A stretch of 53,679 nt of DNA from Polyangiaceae bacterium (GTDB lineage Bacteria > Myxococcota_A > Polyangia > Polyangiales > Polyangiaceae). The notes below the pieces were generated by a model. The model was not told the DNA's origin. It saw nothing but the letters and a program-made list of their open reading frames with translations, and searched no databases. The stretch lies in NCBI GenBank assembly GCA_023150915.1, contig JAKLKA010000038.1:1-53679 (forward strand). The letters run 5' to 3'. A program made the translations under genes and the position numbers. Shown in pieces: positions 9,468 to 17,659 of this stretch. Each line of letters opens with the position of its first letter. The first letter of the stretch is position 1.

Positions 9468-10610
9468 ATGACTCAGCCCAATCCGCCCGGCGCCGGCGAA
9501 CAGCCCACCAACCTCCAGCTTCAAGGCGGTGCCGCCATCGTTGCACCGGTCAGCGCGTTCCCGGGCGGCGTGCCCGCCAACGCCATGGTGGTGTTGCCCC
9601 TCTCCAAGCCCAGCGACGAGCTGCTCGAGTCGATCAAGAAGGGCCCCTTCGCGATCGAGGTCGACGACATGTGGAAGCTGCTCGGCTTCAACGGTCCCGC
9701 GGTGCAGGTGCAAGACGGCGAAGGCAGGCCCATCGCCATCGGCCTGGAAGATCTGCTCTCGGGTCTCGAGAAGCACTGGGGCGAGAACAAAGACGACCTG
9801 AATCGCGGGCGGCTCTTGGCGCAAGAGCTGATGAAGTACAGTCGCTTCGAGCGCGCGGAGAAGGTGCTGGCGAAGGTCGTCGCCTCGGGCGGCACCGGCG
9901 AAGACTGGCTGGGCCTGGGCGTGGCGCAGATGCAGCAAGAGAAGTGGGACAAGGCCGAAGCCACGCTCAAGGGCGCGCAGAACCTGATGGCCGACAACCC
10001 CTACCCCGCGCTGCACCTGGCCAAGGTCGCCAAGGGCAAGGGCGACGCCGCGGCAGAGCGCGAGTGGATTCAGCGCGCCATCAACATCGACACCGGCTGC
10101 GTGGACGCCTGGGCTTACCTCTATGCACAGGTGCGCGAGAGCGAGAACGAAGAGGCGGCGCTGGCGGCGGTGGCCACGCTGGCCGACGCCGAGACGCACA
10201 AGCGGTCGGCCGCGCCCTACGTGGCCCTGCAGGGCTTCTATTCGGGGGACGAGGCCACGCGCGACAAGGCGGTGGAGCTGGCCAAGAAGGCCGTTGCCCG
10301 CAACGACAAGGACACGCTCGCGCTGATCTCGCTGTCGGCGCTGTACGGCCAGGCCGGCAACCTCGACGAGGTCATCGGCCTGCTCTCGAAGCACGAGAAC
10401 TCGATGATGGGTGACGTGCGGCTGGCCAACAACTACTTCGAGGCCCTGTTCCAGGCCCGCCAGATCGACAAGGTGACCAAGCTGCTCAACGCGCTCGCCG
10501 GTTCGTCGAACCGCGAAGTGAAGCAGTTCGCCATCGAGCGCTCGCGGGCGGTCGCGCAGTTCCTGCAGCAGCAGCAGCAGCAGCTGGCGGGCGCCGCCGC
10601 GCGCGCCTGA
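9468..10610 (+). CDS. TPR-repeat protein
   Basis: A 380-residue soluble protein without signal peptide or membrane segments. After a Pro/Gly-rich first 60 residues there are tandem helix-turn-helix units with the TPR pattern (Trp/Leu-Gly-Tyr/Ala-Pro), for example around residues 120-150 (SRFERAEKVLAKVVASGGTG) and 160-190 (EKWDKAEATLKGAQNLM). TPR arrays bind other proteins. It ends with a run of seven Gln before an Ala-rich tail. The start ATG is 14 bases after an AGAAGAGG stretch that could be a ribosome-binding site at long spacing. A kinase gene follows 61 bases downstream, so it could be a partner or substrate, but this is inference. Confidence 0.8.
   Translation: MTQPNPPGAGEQPTNLQLQGGAAIVAPVSAFPGGVPANAMVVLPLSKPSDELLESIKKGPFAIEVDDMWKLLGFNGPAVQVQDGEGRPIAIGLEDLLSGLEKHWGENKDDLNRGRLLAQELMKYSRFERAEKVLAKVVASGGTGEDWLGLGVAQMQQEKWDKAEATLKGAQNLMADNPYPALHLAKVAKGKGDAAAEREWIQRAINIDTGCVDAWAYLYAQVRESENEEAALAAVATLADAETHKRSAAPYVALQGFYSGDEATRDKAVELAKKAVARNDKDTLALISLSALYGQAGNLDEVIGLLSKHENSMMGDVRLANNYFEALFQARQIDKVTKLLNALAGSSNREVKQFAIERSRAVAQFLQQQQQQLAGAAARA
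10566..10586 (+). repeat. CAG trinucleotide tract
   Basis: Seven uninterrupted CAG codons code for the polyglutamine run near the C-terminus of the TPR protein. A pure trinucleotide tract of this kind may vary in copy number by slippage without breaking the frame. Confidence 0.8.
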
Positions 10611-10671
10611 GCGCACCTGCCTCCGCACGAGGATCTTGGCCGCGCTGCCGGCGCTCCGCTGAAATCATCGC

Positions 10672-11997
10672 GTGGATCCGGGAGACCTGGTTTCTGGCAA
10701 GTACCGTCTGGTTCGGCGCCTGGGCATGGGCGGCATGGCCGAGGTGTGGGCGGCGACCAACGTGCTGATGCAGCGGGACTTCGCCGTCAAATTCATCCTG
10801 CCCGCCCTGGCGGACAACGCGGAGGCCGTGGACCGCTTCTTTCAAGAGGCGCAGGCGGCAGGCCGCGTGCGTCACCCCAGCATCGTCGACGTGGTCGACG
10901 TCGGGCACGGTCCCGACGGTCAGCCCTTTCTGGTGATGGAGCTGCTGGCCGGCGAGAGCCTCGAGTCGCGCCTGACCCGTGAGGGCACGCTGGGCGATCT
11001 GGTCACCAGCGTCATCCTCTCGCAGATCGCCCGGGCCCTCGACCTGGCTCACCGGGCCGGCGTGGTCCACCGCGATCTGTCGAGCGCCAACGTGTTCTTG
11101 ACCACGGACGCCCAGGGCAGCGAGCCGCTGCCGAAGATCTTGGACTTCGGCGTCAGCAAGATCCTGACGCCGGGGCTGGAAGCCCGGGTCAAGACCGGGA
11201 ACGGGGCGGTGCTGGGGTCGCCGGCGTACATGAGCCCCGAGCAGGCCCGGGGCGCCGAGAACGTGGACGCGCGCACCGACGTCTGGACGCTGGGCGTGCT
11301 GATGTACGAGTGCCTGACCGGTCGCCCGCCCTTCCGCGCCTCGAACTACAACGCGCTGATGCTGGCCATCGTCGCCGCGCCGCACCAGCCGGTGCTGCAG
11401 AAGGCGCCGCGGGTCGACGTCGAGCTCGCTGGCTTGGTCGAGAGCTGCCTGGTCAAGGACCGCGAGGCTCGCGTGCAGACTGCGCTCGAAGTGGCCGAGG
11501 GGCTCGAGGCCGTGGCCCGTCGCCTGTCTCACCCGGGGAGGGTCGGTGGGCAGAAGCGCCGCGCCACCGATCGGCTTTCGCGCGACCTGCCCCGCGTCTC
11601 CATCGGTACGCTGCCGGCGGGGGCCAGGCTGCCGACGGCGGCCTTCCCGGTCGGGGTGCGCTGCTGGCAGTTTCTCACGCGGCGCGCGCCCCCCGGCGGG
11701 CTGATGGTCGGCGGCGCGCTGGGCGGCACTGCCGTGGGCCTTGCCATGGGTGTCGCGATCGCCGCAAGCTCGGCCCCCGAGCGCCGCGCCGAGGCGCCCG
11801 GCGTCGCCCTGGTCGATCCGGTCCACGTTGCCGAGCCGCAGGGGAGCCCGGCGCCGGCGCCCGAGCCCACGCCCGAGGCGGACGTCGATCTGGTGCGCGC
11901 GACCGCACGCGCGCTGGGGGTCAAGAAGAAGACGGCGGCCGTCCCGCGCGGAGTGGCCACGGCGGTCGCCGAGGCCCCGCGCAAGAATCCGTATTGA
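10672..11997 (+). CDS. Hanks-type Ser/Thr protein kinase with C-terminal hydrophobic segment
   Basis: A 441-residue kinase with a GTG start. The glycine loop is LGMGGMAEV at about residues 18-26, the ATP-anchoring Lys is Lys40 in FAVKFI, the catalytic loop is HRDLSSAN at 133-140, DFG is at 158-160 and the APE-region motif is MSPEQ. In the catalytic loop the usual Lys of HRDLKxxN is replaced by Ser. Asp135 and Asn140 remain, so activity may be altered rather than lost. A single hydrophobic segment (GGLMVGGALGGTAVGLAMG, around residue 345) suggests a membrane anchor with a short Ala/Pro tail outside. It is followed 38 bases later by a lipoprotein gene. Substrates are unknown. Confidence 0.9.
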   Translation: MDPGDLVSGKYRLVRRLGMGGMAEVWAATNVLMQRDFAVKFILPALADNAEAVDRFFQEAQAAGRVRHPSIVDVVDVGHGPDGQPFLVMELLAGESLESRLTREGTLGDLVTSVILSQIARALDLAHRAGVVHRDLSSANVFLTTDAQGSEPLPKILDFGVSKILTPGLEARVKTGNGAVLGSPAYMSPEQARGAENVDARTDVWTLGVLMYECLTGRPPFRASNYNALMLAIVAAPHQPVLQKAPRVDVELAGLVESCLVKDREARVQTALEVAEGLEAVARRLSHPGRVGGQKRRATDRLSRDLPRVSIGTLPAGARLPTAAFPVGVRCWQFLTRRAPPGGLMVGGALGGTAVGLAMGVAIAASSAPERRAEAPGVALVDPVHVAEPQGSPAPAPEPTPEADVDLVRATARALGVKKKTAAVPRGVATAVAEAPRKNPY

Positions 11998-12035
11998 CGC
12001 TCGGGTCCCGTTGACAACTCCGGATCCGGGGCACC

Positions 12036-12677
12036 ATGCTCCGTGGGATGCGAGGTACGTACTCGATTTGGGGTGCCGTCGTGTCGATCGGTCTCTTGCT
12101 GGCTGCCGGCAGCGGATGTGGCGATGACGGCGGGGACAGCGGGGGTTCCAGCAGCACCGGCGGCGCCGCGGGTGCTGGGGGCGGTGGCGGATCGGGGGGC
12201 GGCGCGCCCGCGACCTGCAGCGCTTACTGCACCACGATCATGGCGGCGTGCACCGGCGACGCCGCGCAGTACGGCGACAACGACTCGTGCCTGGCCAGCT
12301 GCAGCTCGTTCCCGCTGGGCGCGCCCGGCGATCAGAAGGACAACAGCCTCGAGTGCCGCGCGTATCACGCGAACGCCGCCAAGAGCGGCGCGACGCATTG
12401 CCCGCACGCCGGCCCCGCCGGCGACGGCGTGTGCGGCACCAACTGCGACGGCTACTGCAGCCTGATGATGAAGCACTGCAGCGGCGCGTATCCCAGCGCG
12501 GGCGACTGCGTCACTGCGTGCGCGAACATCACCGGCGCCAGCGAGAAGGGCTTCGACACCGGCACCACCACCGGCGACAGCCTGTTTTGCCGCATCTATC
12601 ACGCCACGGCTGCGTCGGTGGATCCCACGACCCACTGCAACCACGCCAAGCTCAATCCTTCTTCGGCCTGTTTGTGA
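12036..12677 (+). CDS. Cys-rich lipoprotein
   Basis: A 213-residue protein with a signal sequence and lipobox (LLLAAGSGC). A second in-frame ATG four codons on could also be the start. A Gly/Ser linker follows, then two similar Cys-rich modules: CSAYCTTIMAACTGDAAQYG...CLASC...CRAYHANAA and CDGYCSLMMKHCSGAYPSAG...CVTAC...CRIYHATAA. This is an internal duplication of about 70 residues, each copy with paired Cys that probably form disulfides in the periplasm or on the surface. The family is not recognised. Its stop overlaps the GTG of the next gene by four bases. Confidence 0.78.
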   Translation: MLRGMRGTYSIWGAVVSIGLLLAAGSGCGDDGGDSGGSSSTGGAAGAGGGGGSGGGAPATCSAYCTTIMAACTGDAAQYGDNDSCLASCSSFPLGAPGDQKDNSLECRAYHANAAKSGATHCPHAGPAGDGVCGTNCDGYCSLMMKHCSGAYPSAGDCVTACANITGASEKGFDTGTTTGDSLFCRIYHATAASVDPTTHCNHAKLNPSSACL

Positions 12678-13123
12678 GACCCCTCCACCTGATCCACGTT
12701 GCTCTGATCTCGCTCACCGCGTGCGCGGACCACGATGCAGACGTCGATCGGGTGGGGCCCGGTCCCATTCCGGACGCCGGCCAGAGCTGCAACGTCGAGC
12801 CCGATCCCAAGGCCCAGCTGCCGTGCGACATCGCCGAGATCCTGGCGACCCGTTGCCAGCGCTGCCACCAGAGCCCGCAGAAGAACGGCGCGCCGTTCCC
12901 CTTGCTCGGCTATCAAGACCTGCTCGGCGACTATGGCGGGCCGATCTACGAGGCGGCCTACAAGGCCGTGAAGGTCGACTTCATGCCGTACTGCGCCGAG
13001 GGCACCGCGTGTGCGGGCTCGGTCCCCGACGGTCCGGTTCAGCCGCTCTCGGCCCAGCAAAAGGCCGCGTTGCTCGCCTATCTGAAGTGCCCCCAGCCGG
13101 CCTATGGCCAGAGCTGCCCATGA
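12674..13123 (+). CDS. small lipoprotein with a c-type heme motif (CxxCH)
   Basis: A 149-residue gene nested in a longer open frame. Its GTG overlaps the TGA of the upstream lipoprotein gene (GTGA), and the product opens with a signal sequence ending SLTAC, a plausible lipobox. The mature part contains [11 protein letters not shown], a CxxCH heme-attachment motif, followed by a segment of the type seen in cytochrome-like domains of planctomycetes and myxobacteria ([16 protein letters not shown]) and [16 protein letters not shown] near the end. It could be a monoheme lipoprotein electron carrier. The distal Met ligand is not certain; a Met in DFMPYC is one candidate. The overlapping start makes it likely to be co-translated with its neighbour. 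Confidence 0.65.
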   Translation: MRPLHLIHVALISLTACADHDADVDRVGPGPIPDAGQSCNVEPDPKAQLPCDIAEILATRCQRCHQSPQKNGAPFPLLGYQDLLGDYGGPIYEAAYKAVKVDFMPYCAEGTACAGSVPDGPVQPLSAQQKAALLAYLKCPQPAYGQSCP

Positions 13124-13158
13124 GGGTCAGGCAACGTCCGACCCGATCCAGCGATCAG

Positions 13159-13187
13159 TTGACATCTGAACAGCCGCACAGTATCAG
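13159..13187 (+). promoter_or_regulatory. candidate recA promoter
   Basis: A perfect -35 TTGACA (13159-13164) is followed after exactly 17 bases by TATCAG (13182-13187), a four-of-six match to the -10 consensus. It points at recA and would leave a leader of about 100 bases. Confidence 0.6.
13166..13181. promoter_or_regulatory. LexA-box-like site in the recA promoter
   Basis: CTGAACAGCCGCACAG lies between the -35 and -10 hexamers. It fits the gamma-proteobacterial CTG-N10-CAG outline. Read on the other strand it matches the published Myxococcus xanthus LexA motif (CTRHAMRYBYGTTCAGS, from memory) at 14 of 17 positions, including the whole GTTCAG end. A repressor bound here would block RNA polymerase, as expected for DNA-damage control of recA. 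Confidence 0.55.
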
Positions 13188-13293
13188 TCGCACATCGATG
13201 CTCGGCGCGGTGCCGAGACCAACCTTCGGCGGAGGCTCGCGGCTTCCGACCGCAGGGAGCAGTGTCTGAAGCGAGCAGGTTCGGGAGGCGCAG

Positions 13294-14457
<1,164 letters not shown>

Positions 14458-14467
14458 GGCCCCTGCA

Positions 14468-14485
14468 TCCACAGCCTGTGGATAA
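14468..14485. promoter_or_regulatory. palindrome with a perfect DnaA-box sequence
   Basis: TCCACAG-C-CTGTGGA (14468-14482) lies 11 bases after the recA stop. Its right half is part of TGTGGATAA (14477-14485), the exact reverse complement of the DnaA box TTATCCACA. It could be a lone DnaA site or a short hairpin at the end of the recA transcript, but no run of T follows. The rest of the 230-base gap before the next gene shows nothing clear. Confidence 0.35.
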
Positions 14486-14689
14486 CCGGTTGAGAAGGTC
14501 CGGACGACCCGGGGACGCCTCAGTGCGAATCACGGCCGAGTTGACCGCTCGGCCACCCGGATCCCGAGGCCCGGCGCCTACTTAGGACGACTCCGCAAGC
14601 AGGGGGCGCGCCTGACGGTAAGCGATTGTAAAGACAGTTGAAATCTCCGTTCCTTGACGCGCTGGATCGTGCCTCTTACCGGTAGATCA

Positions 14690-15553
14690 GTGACTGCCCG
14701 CCGCGCCCTCAGCTTCCCCTGGATCGTCGCCCCCGCGCGGCTGGCCAAGGGCCGTCCCTCGGTCGGCCCTGCGCCCCGCATGGCGCCCTCGGCGGTGCGC
14801 ATCCCGCACCCGGAGCAGGTCGCGCTGCCGCTCCGCTTCACCGGCACGGGCCCCCAGATCTTCGTCCACGAGGGGGCCCGCCAGGCGCTCGAGCGGCGCC
14901 TGCACGTGGCGTTCGGCGGCATGGTCCAGCTCTCGGTCACCGACAACCGTCGGCGGATGGTGAGCCGCACGCAAGAAGACGGGGTGCTCAAGGTCCGCGT
15001 CCACATGATGTTCCTCGACGCCTCGGAGCGGGTCGTCGACGCGCTGGTTCGCTACGTGGTCGACGGCGATCGCGACGCCTCCGAGGTCGTCGGGTCGTTC
15101 ATCGAGTCGAACTCGCACCGGATCCGCGCCGTCCAGCGCACCCGGGGCCGGCTCCGGCCGCGCGGTCGGGTGCACGACCTGTACGCCATCTTGACCGAGG
15201 TGAGCCAGCGCTACCTGGGGTCGTCGGTGCCGCCCGACGTGCTCATCACCTGGGGTCGCCACAGCCACCCCGGCGCGGGCCCGCGCAAGACCATCAAGCT
15301 CGGCAGCTACAGCGCCACCGAGCGGTTGATTCGCGTGCACCCGGCGATCGACAAAGAGTGGGTGCCTCGGTACTTCATCTCGTACATCGTGTACCACGAG
15401 CTCTTGCATCACGTGGTTCCCAGCGTGAAAGAGGGCGGCCGCGCGCTGCTCCACTCGGCCGAGTTCCTGCGGCGCGAGCGGCAGTTCCGACACTACGAGC
15501 GCGCGATGGAGTGGGAGCAGAAGCACATCCACCGCCTGCTCAAGACGCGGTGA
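14690..15553 (+). CDS. SprT/YgjP-like zinc metallopeptidase-fold protein
   Basis: The product carries YHELLHH near its centre-right, a zinc-binding HExxH in a long helix, and then HSAEFLRRERQFRHYERAMEW, where the downstream His could be the third ligand. This layout resembles the SprT/YgjP (DUF45-like) group. I place the start at GTG 14690 because codons upstream of it (AGA, TCA, CTT) do not fit the strong G/C third-position bias that begins there. TTG 14654 and ATG 14780 are alternatives. It has no signal peptide. It lies downstream of recA, but a link to DNA repair, as for human SPRTN, is only suggested by the neighbour. Confidence 0.7.
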   Translation: MTARRALSFPWIVAPARLAKGRPSVGPAPRMAPSAVRIPHPEQVALPLRFTGTGPQIFVHEGARQALERRLHVAFGGMVQLSVTDNRRRMVSRTQEDGVLKVRVHMMFLDASERVVDALVRYVVDGDRDASEVVGSFIESNSHRIRAVQRTRGRLRPRGRVHDLYAILTEVSQRYLGSSVPPDVLITWGRHSHPGAGPRKTIKLGSYSATERLIRVHPAIDKEWVPRYFISYIVYHELLHHVVPSVKEGGRALLHSAEFLRRERQFRHYERAMEWEQKHIHRLLKTR

Positions 15554-15557
15554 GCGT

Positions 15558-16319
15558 TCAGATCTCGAGCGCCAGCCCCAGCATCCAGGTGTTGGTCCCC
15601 ACGCGCATCTGGTCGCTCGTGCCGAGCTGGCTTCGGTACCATTCCACGAAGAAATAGCTGTTGTTCACCCCGGTCTGGGCGTCCATCGAGAGCGCGCTCG
15701 AGCGGTCGATCACGTCGAGCAAGAACATGCCGCCCAGGGCCCACTGCGGGCCGTACGACGAGCCACGACCGAGCGTGCCGTCATCGCCATGAGCAGTGCC
15801 TTCGCCGTCGCTCGACCACCACAGGGCGTACCCCACGCCGAGCTTGGCATAGGGAACCAGCGGCACGAACGTCTCGCGGGCGAGCACGTCGACGCGCAGC
15901 ACGCCGACCAGATACATCGGCATGATGCCGAGGGTGGTCTCTTGGGCAGAGCGATTGCCGCTGCCGTCGGCGAGCAGCGCATCGGCCGTGAACTTGGTGT
16001 ACCCCCAGCCAATGCCCGGGCCAAAGCTGCCGAAGTGGGGGATGCGCAGCGCCTGCCAGTCCACCTCGAGACCGATCAGATAGCGGTTGTCGTTGCCGAA
16101 GGTGTCGGCGAAGGGCTTGGCACCGCCGAACTCGGAGTCGACCTCGGGGCGATAGCGGCCGAAGCGCAGCTCGAAGGCAGCGTTCTGTGGCGACTCGGCC
16201 TGGTGGCGGCTCTCGAGCCCGCCATACGGGCCCAGGGCGTCGGTGCCTTGGGCTCGCGCCACCGCGGGCGCGCCCAGCGTGCCCAGCACCAGGGCCGCCG
16301 GAACGAGACGCTTCATCAT
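15558..16319 (-). CDS. outer-membrane beta-barrel protein (MXAN_2562-like)
   Basis: A 253-residue protein starting MMKRLVPAALVLGTLGAPAV with signal cleavage after ARA. The mature chain has repeated amphipathic strands such as AFELRFGRYRPEVDSEFG, PHFGSFGPGIGWGYTKFT, PYAKLGVGYALWWS and TNTWMLGLALEI, consistent with a beta-barrel that ends in a hydrophobic residue. Its first ATG overlaps the stop of the MYXO-CTERM gene by four bases. As I recall, the same adjacent pair of families is known in Myxococcus as MXAN_2561/2562, so the two probably work together at the cell surface. It is convergent with the metallopeptidase gene, only four bases apart. Confidence 0.75.
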   Translation of the reverse strand: MMKRLVPAALVLGTLGAPAVARAQGTDALGPYGGLESRHQAESPQNAAFELRFGRYRPEVDSEFGGAKPFADTFGNDNRYLIGLEVDWQALRIPHFGSFGPGIGWGYTKFTADALLADGSGNRSAQETTLGIMPMYLVGVLRVDVLARETFVPLVPYAKLGVGYALWWSSDGEGTAHGDDGTLGRGSSYGPQWALGGMFLLDVIDRSSALSMDAQTGVNNSYFFVEWYRSQLGTSDQMRVGTNTWMLGLALEI

Positions 16320-17512
16320 GACCGCCTCCGACGCAGAGCGAAGGCGAGCAGCGCGACCCCCAGCGCCGCCAGGCCTGCGCGGCTCGGGTCGGCGCCGATC
16401 GCGCAGAACCCGCCGCCACCCTTGCCGCCGGCGCGGCGATAGAGCTCGAAGAAGTCGTCGACCGGCTGGGGGCTGCCACACGCGACCGACGAGAGCGGCC
16501 CCGAGTTGCCGACGCGGTCCACGCCGGCGACGGCCACGGCGTAGTTCACGCCGTTGGTCAGATCCCCGGCGTTCGCGCTGGTTTCCAGCTTTCCGGTGAC
16601 CGAACCGCACTGGTAGGCCGAGTCGGGCCTGAGGCCCGGCGTGAGCGCCGCCGACGGGCAGCTGGCGTTGCCTGCGCTGCCGCCATCGGAGCCGCCGGTG
16701 CCGCCCGTTCCGGCGGCTGCCGCGTCGCTGGCGGCGTCGCTGCTGGCGTCGCTGCTTCCGTCGGTGGCTGCGTCGTTGCTGGCACCTGCCGCGCCGCCCG
16801 AGCCGGCCGCGCCCGCGTCTGCCATGGGGCCGTTGGCGGGCGCCGTGGCGCCGGGCTTCGGATCGCAATACACGCGGTATCCGATCAAGTCCGAAGCGGT
16901 AGAGGCGTCCCAGCTCACGACCAAGAGGTCTTCGCCCACGCCCGCGCTGACGCCCTCGGGTGCCGGCGGGCCCACCACGTCGAACTTCGTCGGGTAGTTG
17001 CTGCCGGTTCCCTTCGGTTGGCCCGTGCCGTCGACCAGCATGAAATAGAGCGTGATCTGCTGGCCCTCGCTCGCGGCGCCGCTAACGTCGCAATCGGCGG
17101 CGGTGCCGGTCCCGGGCCCCCACGTGCCGTCGGTGGTCTTGTTCTGCGCGATGATGTCTTGCGCGCGGATCTTGACCTTCTGGGTCGTGGCCTGGGGGTT
17201 GGTCTTGTAGACCTGCCAGCACGTGGGCGAGCTGCCCTGTCGGGCCTCGTAGGGGTTGCAGTCGGAGCCGCTGCCGACCCACACCTCGAGCGAGAGCCCC
17301 ACCGCGCTCACCAGCGTGGTCTCGAAGCTGAGCTCGTCGTTGCCCGTGCAGTCCGAGTAGCTGAGCCAGGTGGGCTCTTGGTCGCTCTTCCGGAAGCCGA
17401 GCTTCCGCTCCAGGCTCTGCGCGCTGACGGTCACCGACTGCGCGACGGCCGGCAAGGCGACCGCCCAGAGGGCCCCGCCCACGAGCGCCGCGGTCCATCG
17501 TCTGGAAGCCAT
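16316..17512 (-). CDS. fibronectin-like protein with MYXO-CTERM tail (MXAN_2561-like)
   Basis: A 398-residue exported protein with a signal peptide (MASRRWTAALVGGALWAVAL, cleavage near AVAQS). A fibronectin type III-like stretch (PEGVSAGVGEDLLVVSWDAS, then DLIGYRVYCDPKPG) is interrupted by about 60 residues of Gly/Ala/Ser/Asp low-complexity sequence before it resumes with YAVAVAGVDRVGNSGP. The C-terminus GFCAIGADPSRAG, then LAALGVALLAFALRRRRS has a Cys, one hydrophobic helix and an Arg cluster, the form of the MYXO-CTERM surface-sorting signal. Such proteins are thought to be cut and anchored at the surface. It overlaps the downstream barrel gene by four bases. Confidence 0.8.
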   Translation of the reverse strand: MASRRWTAALVGGALWAVALPAVAQSVTVSAQSLERKLGFRKSDQEPTWLSYSDCTGNDELSFETTLVSAVGLSLEVWVGSGSDCNPYEARQGSSPTCWQVYKTNPQATTQKVKIRAQDIIAQNKTTDGTWGPGTGTAADCDVSGAASEGQQITLYFMLVDGTGQPKGTGSNYPTKFDVVGPPAPEGVSAGVGEDLLVVSWDASTASDLIGYRVYCDPKPGATAPANGPMADAGAAGSGGAAGASNDAATDGSSDASSDAASDAAAAGTGGTGGSDGGSAGNASCPSAALTPGLRPDSAYQCGSVTGKLETSANAGDLTNGVNYAVAVAGVDRVGNSGPLSSVACGSPQPVDDFFELYRRAGGKGGGGFCAIGADPSRAGLAALGVALLAFALRRRRS

Positions 17513-17659
17513 GTGGGTGCCCTTTGAGCACACAGCGTGCCACGCTGCAAACCCCGCGACACGCACCCTTTCCGCCGGCTCCGGGGAAATGCCGCGCGAC
17601 AGTCTGGCGGAGGCCCAGGGTGGGCTGCCAAACTGGCAGGCAGTGTTACCGTGTGCGGC

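Noticed and set aside
14654-14689. TTG 14654 as start of the metallopeptidase gene
   Set aside because: Codons before GTG 14690 (CTT, AGA, TCA) do not fit the gene's third-position bias, and no ribosome-binding site precedes the TTG.
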